NCBI GenBank assembly: GCA_003228965.1
Contig: QIGP01000450.1
Coordinates: 1 to 10,635 of the forward strand
From: Gammaproteobacteria bacterium
GTDB lineage: Bacteria; Pseudomonadota; Gammaproteobacteria; Steroidobacterales; SZUA-146
Direction: 5' to 3'
Length of the DNA: 10,635 nt
Below the pieces are notes generated by a model. The model was not told the origin of the DNA. It saw only the letters and a list, made by a program, of their open reading frames with translations, and ran no database searches. This document shows positions 1 to 5,268 of this stretch, one piece after another; the first letter of the stretch is position 1, and each line of letters opens with the position of its first letter. Position numbers and translations under genes: made by a program.

Positions 1-753
1 CTTGGCGTTCGTTTCTCTGTGGGTATTGGTCGGGAAATTACCAAGCTTGTTCCAGTGCGTGTCTCTACCGAGGTCGACGCGCGATTGTCGTTCAACCGCG
101 ATGCATCCATTGATACGGCGCGCCGTATTATCCAGTTGTACGACGACGCTGGCATCGGCCGTGAACGCGTACTCATTAAACTTGCCTCAACGTGGGAAGG
201 CATCGAAGCGGCACGTGTCCTTGAAAAGGACGACATCAACTGCAACCTCACGCTCATGTTCAGCGAGGTTCAAGCCGTAGCGGCCGCCGAAGCAGGCGCT
301 TTTCTGATTTCGCCGTTCGTAGGCCGTATTCTGGATTGGTATAAAAAAGACACTGGCCGAGACAGCTATCCGTCTGACGAAGATCCGGGTGTATTATCCG
401 TACGCAATATTTACCACCTGTATAAAGATCGCGGTTTTAAAACGGTGGTCATGGGCGCAAGTTTCCGCAACGTCGGTGAAATTGAAGCGCTTGCAGGATG
501 CGACCGCCTGACTATCGGTCCGAACTATCTTGAAGAGTTGTCCAAAGACAACGGTAAGCTTGAGCGGGTGTTAAGCGTCGACGATCCCAAGACCTACACC
601 AACTACACAATTGACGGCGAAGCAGATTTTCGCTTCCAGATGAATGAAAGTGCCATGGCCACTGAAAAACTGGCGCAAGGAATTCGCTCGTTTGTTGCCG
701 ATCAGATCAAGCTAGAGGCGCTTCTGGCGACGAAGCTTGCCGCCGCCGCGTAG
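1..753 (+). CDS. tal: transaldolase, 5'-truncated by the window edge
   Basis: Pentose-phosphate pathway enzyme (cytoplasmic) that moves a dihydroxyacetone unit from sedoheptulose-7-phosphate to glyceraldehyde-3-phosphate. The frame is open from base 1, and about 70 N-terminal residues lie outside the window (250 residues seen, family about 317). Visible family landmarks are STEVDARLS, the Schiff-base lysine in VLIKLAST (codon at 178-180), [32 protein letters not shown] and [11 protein letters not shown]. This is the TalB/TalA type (subfamily 1) by recalled similarity to the E. coli protein. A possible internal start at 19 would cut into the conserved core and is not the real start. The gene ends in TAG after an Ala-rich tail. 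No clear terminator follows; the next gene is tRNA-Arg 162 bp downstream. Confidence 0.96.
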   Translation, partial: LGVRFSVGIGREITKLVPVRVSTEVDARLSFNRDASIDTARRIIQLYDDAGIGRERVLIKLASTWEGIEAARVLEKDDINCNLTLMFSEVQAVAAAEAGAFLISPFVGRILDWYKKDTGRDSYPSDEDPGVLSVRNIYHLYKDRGFKTVVMGASFRNVGEIEALAGCDRLTIGPNYLEELSKDNGKLERVLSVDDPKTYTNYTIDGEADFRFQMNESAMATEKLAQGIRSFVADQIKLEALLATKLAAAA

Positions 754-833
754 CTACGAAACACGAATACCCCCGCAGGCCTGGTGCGACAGGGTGCACT
801 TGGTTTCAGAGGCATGGCTGCTGTAAAAAATAG

Positions 834-863
834 CTGTCATAGCTTTGCAACCCTAGTTACAAT
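834..863 (+). promoter_or_regulatory. possible sigma70 promoter of tRNA-Arg
   Basis: A -10-like TACAAT (858-863) lies 18 bp after CTGTCA (834-839), a four-of-six match to TTGACA. It lies about 50 bp upstream of the mature tRNA 5' end, leaving room for a short 5' leader. The -35 match is weak, so this is a candidate only. Confidence 0.3.
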
Positions 864-915
864 GTACACTCTTGAAAGCGACTTGATGCAACGTCGAGTC
901 AGGAATTGAAAAAAT

Positions 916-992
916 GCGCCCGTAGCTCAGCTGGATAGAGTAACTGGCTTCGAACCAGTTGGTCGGGAGTTCGAATCTCTCCGGGCGCGCCA
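916..992 (+). tRNA. tRNA-Arg (anticodon UCG)
   Basis: A complete 77-nt cloverleaf can be folded by eye. The 7-bp acceptor stem GCGCCCG/CGGGCGC is perfect. The D arm is GCUC/GAGU with one G-U pair, and the anticodon stem ACUGG/CCAGU encloses the loop CUUCGAA. The T stem GGGAG/CUCUC carries the loop UUCGAAU, followed by discriminator G and an encoded CCA (990-992). The anticodon at 950-952 is UCG, so the tRNA reads CGA and probably other CGN arginine codons. No copy of its 3' end is repeated elsewhere in the window, so there is no sign of an integrated element using it as an attachment site. Confidence 0.95.
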
Positions 993-1318
993 ATTTGTGC
1001 ATCTCACAAACAAACGTCTGTGGTTTTGTCGGAGCGGTGGCTTGGCTGTTGGCACGTTACGTGTGAATGGGAGCCGAGCCGCTGTCTCAGAAAAACGCGG
1101 TGGACGTCTTCGATGTGCCTGGACGACACGTCCAGAGTGGCGAATCTCTTGCCTGTGGTTTAACGCTGCCAAAGCCCATGCATGGCACCACCCTGAGAAA
1201 AAATCGCAAAAATACCTTCACCTGGCAGTTCAAACGGAGGCTGGATTGGTCGCGCAGGCTGTGCGGCGGCGTGGCGCGTTGTCGAGGTAGTTATGTGTCT
1301 TTTGGAGTTGCTCGTTGT
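993..1318. other. intergenic region, no gene recognised
   Basis: This gap lies between tRNA-Arg and the minus-strand response regulator. Open frames exist on both strands, but none has a convincing ribosome-binding site or protein-like composition. The only structure I see is an inverted repeat TGGACGT (1101-1107) / ACGTCCA (1128-1134) with a 20-nt spacer and no T-tract. The 3' ends of the tRNA and of the opposing regulator gene converge here without an obvious intrinsic terminator. Confidence 0.6.
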
Positions 1319-1753
1319 TTAAGCACCGGCTTCAGCAATAACCGATTGAATGCGGTTACGCAGATCGGCCGAGCTGAAAGAGCCTTTAACCAGATAGTCT
1401 TTTACGAAATCGTACTGCAGTGCGCTCTCGCGGTCTTCTTTTCGCTCTGAAGAACTGAACATCATGATCACGCAGGATTGAACGTAAATTTGCTCGCGTA
1501 CTTTCGCGAATTGTTCGAGAAATTCAGGGCCTCTCATTATCGGCATATTGATGTCGAGAAAAATAATTAGCGGAGGGAACAAATTCTCGTCTTTGGCAAT
1601 GACGTCGCTCGGGTTATTTAAAAATTCGAGGGCCGAGCTGCCGTTGTCCGCTTCGAATACTTCGAAGTTGAATTTGGTATCTTTCAGCAGACGTTTGAGC
1701 AGATAGCGATCTACTTCGTCGTCGTCGATGATTAGCACCGATCCCGTTGTCAT
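1319..1753 (-). CDS. single-domain response regulator, Rcp1/CheY-like
   Basis: Cytoplasmic phospho-receiver of 144 residues with no output domain. It begins VLIIDDDEVDRYLLKRLL, giving the acidic pocket at residues 10-12. The phospho-acceptor is Asp67 in IIFLDINMP, the switch Ser is near residues 100-102 (MMFSSSER), and the conserved Lys is Lys123 in DYLVKGSF. The canonical KP after beta-5 is KG here. The ten-residue insert before Asp67 and the FLDINMP...EFLEQF pattern resemble Rcp1-type regulators that work with phytochrome-like kinases; this is family recall, and no phytochrome is in the window. Start: ATG at 1753 preceded by AGGGG (1760-1764) at good spacing. It is divergent from the REC-kinase cluster 600 bp away and could be one of its phosphotransfer partners (inference). 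Confidence 0.9.
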   Translation of the reverse strand: MTTGSVLIIDDDEVDRYLLKRLLKDTKFNFEVFEADNGSSALEFLNNPSDVIAKDENLFPPLIIFLDINMPIMRGPEFLEQFAKVREQIYVQSCVIMMFSSSERKEDRESALQYDFVKDYLVKGSFSSADLRNRIQSVIAEAGA

Positions 1754-1828
1754 TCGATTCCCCTGATTCGGAAGAGTAACGTAGTTTCCACAGTTGACAA
1801 TTTAGCAAAAGTCAAATTTTAGTGTAGG

Positions 1829-1851
1829 CCCTTGTGTCATATTTACAAGGG
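1829..1851. repeat. perfect inverted repeat (7-bp stem, 9-nt loop)
   Basis: CCCTTGT (1829-1835) is exactly complementary to ACAAGGG (1845-1851). Neither side continues into a T-tract, so it is not a standard intrinsic terminator. It lies about 75 bp upstream of the minus-strand response regulator start and could be an operator or part of a leader. Confidence 0.4.
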
Positions 1852-2124
1852 AATTAAAACCGCACGGGGATAGAGCGGTTAAGCATCATAGACAGAAAAT
1901 TAGACACGAACTAACGGTCCATTTGTGCGAGCGCCTGCTTGAGTCCGTGGTCGTCGCGCGCCCATTTACACAGTAAACAAAGATGCAATGGAGGGCTTCC
2001 CGTTTCCGCGTAGTCATTTTGAGTGCCGATCAATAAGCATTTATTTGGTATCGCATTCTCAGGGTTATCCTCTAGAAAAATATCACCGGTCCTATTGCTT
2101 AGACATTATTTCTTTTCCAGTGAC

Positions 2125-2156
2125 ATTTGTTGACAAATTTCGGTCGGAATTATCAA
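2125..2156 (+). promoter_or_regulatory. candidate promoter with overlapping palindrome for the kinase operon
   Basis: A consensus -35 TTGACA (2130-2135) sits inside the perfect 14-bp palindrome ATTTGT-TG-ACAAAT (2125-2138). A -10-like TATCAA (2151-2156) follows, but the spacer is only 15 bp, shorter than usual. The palindrome over the -35 would suit a repressor operator. The nearly identical string GTTGACAATTT occurs at 1793-1803 in front of the divergent response regulator, which hints at shared control (inference). Confidence 0.3.
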
Positions 2157-2293
2157 GTGATGTACGTAATTCGTACTTACCTTAAAGGATCGAAATTTGG
2201 TGTCGCTAGGTAGTAGGTAGCCAGCAGCCTGGAGAACGCAGGTAGCTGAGATACAGAATGTTTGTACGTATCGAAATAACGCTCAAGTGATGT
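2153..2293 (+). repeat. 11-bp direct repeat pair TCAAGTGATGT
   Basis: TCAAGTGATGT occurs at 2153-2163 and again at 2283-2293, 130 bp apart. Both are in the leader of the REC-kinase gene, and each runs into a GTAC- or GTGCAC-type palindrome. GTACGTA is also repeated (2162-2168 and 2264-2270). These could be paired binding sites or a small duplication; no known factor was recognised. Confidence 0.35.
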
Positions 2294-2352
2294 GCACACT
2301 GGTCGCTATACAGTGTATGAACCTCGCCCTTAGAAATGATCCGGTTGGCATA

Positions 2353-3537
2353 ATGTCGGAAGCGGCTGCCGCTAGTGAAACCATACGCGTTCTAATGATT
2401 GACGATGACGTCCAGTACAGTGCGCTATGCGCGCGGTATTTGAAAAGTAGCAATCGGGCCAACTTCACGGTTACATTCGCATCCTCTGCGGCCGAAGGGT
2501 TCAAAGAATTGGACAAAGCAGAGTTCGATTGTTTGCTCGTCGATTATTTATTGCCAGACCTTACTGGCACTGAAGTTGTTCGCGCACTGCGAGACTTCAA
2601 AGCAGACCCCTATCCACCTACCGTAATAATGACTGCACAGGGAGGAGAAAGTGCGGCTGCTGAGGCTGTGAGAGCGGGAGCTATGGACTTCTTGCCGAAA
2701 CGAACTGTCACTGCGACTTCATTGGTGCGCGCAATTACTAATGCCGTGCAGAAAAACAGTTTGCGCAAATCGATGGCCGAACAAAGTTCCAAACTGCGCC
2801 GGGCGAACCAGGAGCTCAAAACCAGAAACGAAGAGATACAACGATTCTATCAAGTGGTGTCTCACGAGGTAAAAACACCTCTGGCGGCGGCTCGCGAATT
2901 TATTGCCATTACTCTTGATGGTATCGCTGGACCGGTTACGGCCTATCAAACTGAAATGTTGACGTATGCGCTTGAAAGCTGCGACCAGATTAGCGCTCAT
3001 TTTAACGATTTGATTGAAACGACACGCCTGGAATCCAAGAAGATGGTTCTGAACAAAGAGCTGACTGCTTTGGATGAGGTGGTTACCCGGCTTTTTGCAT
3101 CGATGAGTTCGGCCGTCGATTCTAAAAAAGTGTTTTTGAAAAAGCGCCTTCTCAACGAAATCCCGCCTTTTTGGTTTGACTGCAACCGCGTTATTCAAGT
3201 GCTCTCCAACCTTCTGGGTAATGCCATCAAGTACACCGAACCTGGTGGCACCATAACTATGGCAGTGCGTCACGACCGTGAGGCCGAGGTTGTGGAAATT
3301 GCGATTTCAGATGAAGGCTGCGGAATTGCGCCGGAAGATCTCGAACGAATTTTTGATCGACTCTACCAGGTGGGTGGAACCGGCGACGACTTTATGGGCG
3401 CAGGCTTGGGACTAGGACTAAGCATTGCGCGCGAAATTGTTCAATTGCACGACGGCGACTTGACAGCACAGAGTGTTGTTGGCGAAGGAAGTACGTTTAC
3501 TGTTCGACTACCAAGCACGAACCCATTGTCGAAATAG
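2353..3537 (+). CDS. hybrid REC-histidine kinase (receiver + HisKA + HATPase)
   Basis: Soluble two-component hybrid of 394 residues with the receiver at the N terminus. REC spans about residues 10-130: acidic triad DDD at 17-19, phospho-acceptor Asp64 in LLVDYLLPD, Thr94, and Lys116 in FLPK. A charged helical linker (about 135-165) leads to the DHp domain with H box VVSHEVKTPL (His171). The CA domain has N box QVLSNLLGNAIKYT (Asn290), G1 SDEGCGIAP (Asp320) and G2 GAGLGLGLSIA (349-359). All catalytic motifs look intact. There are no membrane, PAS, GAF or HAMP segments, so its input is probably phosphorylation of REC by another kinase, or protein contact. The chosen ATG at 2353 starts just before REC. 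In-frame GTG 2287, ATG 2290 and ATG 2317 would add up to 22 residues, and none of these starts has a clear Shine-Dalgarno. The stop is 13 nt before the next start, indicating an operon. Confidence 0.93.
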   Translation: MSEAAAASETIRVLMIDDDVQYSALCARYLKSSNRANFTVTFASSAAEGFKELDKAEFDCLLVDYLLPDLTGTEVVRALRDFKADPYPPTVIMTAQGGESAAAEAVRAGAMDFLPKRTVTATSLVRAITNAVQKNSLRKSMAEQSSKLRRANQELKTRNEEIQRFYQVVSHEVKTPLAAAREFIAITLDGIAGPVTAYQTEMLTYALESCDQISAHFNDLIETTRLESKKMVLNKELTALDEVVTRLFASMSSAVDSKKVFLKKRLLNEIPPFWFDCNRVIQVLSNLLGNAIKYTEPGGTITMAVRHDREAEVVEIAISDEGCGIAPEDLERIFDRLYQVGGTGDDFMGAGLGLGLSIAREIVQLHDGDLTAQSVVGEGSTFTVRLPSTNPLSK

Positions 3538-3550
3538 AGGAAGCAGGGAA

Positions 3551-3961
3551 ATGAAAACAGTTTTATTGATTGAAGATGATCGCAAGCTCACGCTGGCGGT
3601 TGGTGTGCGACTAAAGGCTATGGGCTATGAAGTTGTGACTGCAATGGACGCCGTCACGGCAATTGGGCAAGCGCGTAAAAGCAAGCCGGACGTCGTGCTA
3701 CTGGATATCAACCTTCCGGGAGGAGACGGATTTATGGTGGCGCAACGGCTGCAAGGTCTGATGCAAACGTCGGCTACACCTATTATTTTCATCACCGCAA
3801 GTAAGCAGCCGGGTCTTAAAGACCGTGCTAAAGAGATGGGCGCGGTTGCCTTTTTGGAAAAACCGTTTGACGCTACCCAGTTGGCAGACGCCATTGAGAT
3901 GAGTTTGTATTCAGGTCTGCCCTTTGAGTCGGAGACAAGCGTAGCGGAGTCAGCTGGGTGA
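3551..3961 (+). CDS. single-domain CheY-like response regulator
   Basis: A receiver-only protein of 136 residues, probably the direct phosphotransfer partner of the kinase encoded just upstream. It has the acidic pocket E8-D9-D10, phospho-acceptor Asp52 in VVLLDINLPGGDG, switch Thr82 in IIFITAS, and Lys104 in FLEKPF, so it is a complete receiver. About 16 residues of Ser/Glu-rich tail follow alpha-5, and there is no DNA-binding or enzymatic output domain. The start at ATG 3551 is favoured by GAGGAA (3537-3542) and AGGGAA next to it. A longer in-frame start at 3473 would overlap the kinase and add unrelated residues. Its TGA stop overlaps the GTG start of the next gene (GTGA at 3958-3961), which implies translational coupling. 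Confidence 0.93.
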   Translation: MKTVLLIEDDRKLTLAVGVRLKAMGYEVVTAMDAVTAIGQARKSKPDVVLLDINLPGGDGFMVAQRLQGLMQTSATPIIFITASKQPGLKDRAKEMGAVAFLEKPFDATQLADAIEMSLYSGLPFESETSVAESAG

Positions 3962-4296
3962 ATGACAAAGAGGCGATGATGGCGACCGGGTCGTTTACAG
4001 TCAAAACGATCCAGAAAGTTACCCACGACCTTAGAGCACCGGCGGTAAATATTCGCGGGTTTGTGGGTGAAGTGGGCAAGGCTGTAAAAGAACTCGCTAC
4101 TCTTGTTGAAGAACATCGTAGCGCTTTGCCCGAAGAGTTTTTGTTTGGAGTATCCGACATTATTGAGGACGACCTACAGCCGTGTCTTCACTTTTTGGAA
4201 AAAGCGTCGCTTCAGTTTGACACTCGTATTAACGACGTAGCTGAAATCATGTCTGGAGACGTACCGGAGGAGTCAGAAGTACCGGGAGAGCGCTAA
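3958..4296 (+). CDS. stand-alone DHp (HisKA-like) phospho-acceptor domain protein, no ATPase domain
   Basis: A 112-residue protein whose N-terminal half reads like a histidine-kinase H box: VTHDLRAPAVNIRGFVGEV, with His23 as the candidate phospho-acceptor. A second long helix at about 62-98 (FLFGVSDIIEDDLQPCLHFL and onward) would complete a two-helix DHp hairpin. The HDLRAP..NI.GF form recalls the DHp of kinases found with Rcp1-like regulators. The N, G1 and G2 boxes of a catalytic domain are absent here and in all frames downstream, and the frame ends in an acidic tail and TAA. It starts at GTG 3958, supported by CGGAG (3945-3949) eight bases upstream, and overlaps the preceding receiver gene by 4 bp. 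By analogy with HPt proteins and Spo0B it may shuttle phosphate among the three receivers nearby. That role is inference; a degenerate kinase remnant is the alternative. Confidence 0.8.
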   Translation: MNDKEAMMATGSFTVKTIQKVTHDLRAPAVNIRGFVGEVGKAVKELATLVEEHRSALPEEFLFGVSDIIEDDLQPCLHFLEKASLQFDTRINDVAEIMSGDVPEESEVPGER

Positions 4297-4309
4297 GCTT
4301 CGCGTCGAC

Positions 4310-4582
4310 TCAGGAGTTGGCTTTGCGTCGCCCCCGGCGCCTTTTTTTGTTCTTAACGGGAGCCGGTTGGCGGTCGGTGTTGTCAAAGTCGCCGCCCCAC
4401 TGGTCGCGGTGAGCCAGTGCCGCTGCACTTTGAATGCCCGAATGTCGACGCGACAAATACAGGTCGTCAGGTGAGCACACCTGGGCTCTAATTACCCCAA
4501 GATCCACGGCGGCGTCGAACAGGCTTGGATACCAGCTTTCCCAGCCGGGTAACAGGTGTTCCACTTGTTCTCGTAACGTCAT
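4310..4582 (-). CDS. small hypothetical protein (doubtful)
   Basis: A 90-residue frame with no recognised family. The first 60 residues look plausibly protein-like (MTLREQVEHLLPGWESWYPS, aromatic and amphipathic). The C terminus is a strongly basic run, KNKKRRRGRRK, encoded by the complement of the plus-strand operon terminator, so this tail may be a by-product of that structure. No good Shine-Dalgarno precedes the ATG at 4582. A TACAAT-like -10 close upstream on the minus strand would give a very short leader. It is convergent with the kinase operon and codirectional with lrp. Kept because it fills an otherwise empty stretch of 380 bp and has reasonable composition. Confidence 0.4.
   Translation of the reverse strand: MTLREQVEHLLPGWESWYPSLFDAAVDLGVIRAQVCSPDDLYLSRRHSGIQSAAALAHRDQWGGDFDNTDRQPAPVKNKKRRRGRRKANS
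4325..4348 (+). terminator. intrinsic terminator of the signalling operon
   Basis: The stem GCGTCG (4325-4330) / CGGCGC (4335-4340, one G-T pair) has a CCCC loop and is followed after one C by seven T (4342-4348). It lies 29 bp after the stop of the DHp protein gene. On the other strand the same bases encode the basic C-terminal tail of the small ORF at 4310-4582. Confidence 0.75.
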
Positions 4583-4677
4583 GTGTCCATTGTACTAAGT
4601 ATTGATCCGTCGAACACGGTTGATGTCACACTTTTTTGCCAGATTTGAAGGGTGAAATCCGCGCTTGTATAGTCGAC

Positions 4678-5136
4678 TTATATGTTGAGAGTGAGGCTTT
4701 CTTTTACCGCGTCCATGGCCACAATTGAAGTCGATTCCTGCACGCCCTCGATACTCAACAAAGAGTCTTCCAAAAGATTGCGATAAGACGACATGTCTTT
4801 AACCCGAGCCTTGATTAAATAGTCGAAGTTACCGGTGGTCAGATAGCATTCCTGAACCTGCGGTAACAGACTGGCCGAACGACGAAATTTGTCGAAATTG
4901 CTCTTTGAGCTTCGGTCCATTCGAATCATCACGAATACCACCAGTCCGGCGCCAAGCATGTCGGGATTGAGTCTGGCAGCATAGTGCTCAATGTACCCCA
5001 GTCGTTCGAGTTTGCGTACGCGTTCAATGCACGGTGACGTGGACAAGCCCACCTGTTTGGCAAGGTCTGAGTAAGTAATTCGTCCGTCCGATTGCAGAAT
5101 ACGCAAAATAGAGCGGTCTATTGCCGATAGATCCAT
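4678..5136 (-). CDS. lrp: Lrp/AsnC-family transcriptional regulator
   Basis: DNA-binding regulator of 152 residues, the usual family length. The N-terminal winged HTH (about residues 3-60) reads LSAIDRSILRILQSDGRITY, then LAKQVGLSTSPCIERVRKLERLGYI, very close to E. coli Lrp. The C-terminal RAM ligand-binding domain (about 65-145) carries VFVMIRM, VQECYLTTGNFDYLIKARVKDMSSY and VKESLTLNI. Lrp proteins form dimers and octamers and respond to leucine or alanine. ATG at 5136 is preferred, with TGAGA upstream; a TTG four codons earlier (5148) is possible. The gene is divergent from ald with a 132-bp shared control region. This arrangement is typical of Lrp-type regulators that control alanine catabolism, so it probably regulates ald (inference). 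It is either the global Lrp or a local paralogue. Confidence 0.93.
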   Translation of the reverse strand: MDLSAIDRSILRILQSDGRITYSDLAKQVGLSTSPCIERVRKLERLGYIEHYAARLNPDMLGAGLVVFVMIRMDRSSKSNFDKFRRSASLLPQVQECYLTTGNFDYLIKARVKDMSSYRNLLEDSLLSIEGVQESTSIVAMDAVKESLTLNI

Positions 5137-5174
5137 AATATTTCTCAAATTTAGGTCATATAGCAGAAAATTTT

Positions 5175-5210
5175 ACCAATATAGTCGATAAATACACAAA
5201 TATATTTGGT
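5175..5210. promoter_or_regulatory. candidate Lrp-type operator in the lrp-ald intergenic region
   Basis: ACCAATATA (5175-5183) faces TATATTTGGT (5201-5210), an inverted pair differing by one inserted base, in a very AT-rich stretch between the divergent genes. Lrp-family sites are AT-rich, degenerate palindromes, so autoregulation and ald control from here are plausible. This is inferred from pattern and position only. Confidence 0.4.
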
Positions 5211-5225
5211 GATTGTTGCGTAACC

Positions 5226-5252
5226 TGCGGTGAACCACCTGTTATCACCGCA
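5226..5252 (+). promoter_or_regulatory. perfect 8-bp stem-loop in the ald leader
   Basis: TGCGGTGA (5226-5233) pairs exactly with TCACCGCA (5245-5252) around an 11-nt loop, ending four bases before the ald Shine-Dalgarno GGAG (5257-5260). A competing small hairpin GGTG/CACC (5229-5239) shares the 5' arm. It has no T-tract. It could be an operator palindrome or an RNA element limiting access to the ribosome-binding site. Confidence 0.45.
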
Positions 5253-5268
5253 ACCTGGAGTCAAACTC

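Larger units (their letters stand above)
1754..2352. other. 600-bp AT-rich intergenic control region between divergent signalling genes
   Basis: No convincing gene was found. A 65-codon plus-strand frame at 1988-2185 has no ribosome-binding site and unprotein-like content. The region is rich in dyads: TTGAC(1794)-N12-GTCAA(1815); a perfect 7-bp stem CCCTTGT/ACAAGGG at 1829-1851 with a 9-nt loop; AATAA-GCAT-TTATT at 2032-2045; the 14-bp palindrome at 2125-2138; GTACG-TAATT-CGTAC at 2162-2176; and ATACA-G-TGTAT just before the kinase gene. It also holds an 11-bp direct repeat at 2153 and 2283. The density suggests regulator binding or a structured leader for the kinase operon, but no known motif was recognised. 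Confidence 0.5.

Noticed and set aside
916..992. tRNA-Arg as an integration site
   Set aside because: No duplicate of the tRNA 3' end, integrase or mobile-element gene is visible in the window.
927..1172. 81-codon minus-strand ORF ending ARRDSNSRPTGSKPVT
   Set aside because: This is the well-known spurious translation of the complement of a tRNA gene; it overlaps tRNA-Arg and is not a protein.
997..1450. Two plus-strand ORFs (997-1290 and 1067-1450)
   Set aside because: No ribosome-binding sites, low-quality composition, and the second overlaps the real receiver gene on the opposite strand.
1988..2185. 65-codon plus-strand ORF in the control region
   Set aside because: No Shine-Dalgarno, no recognisable similarity, and it runs through several dyads and the candidate promoter.
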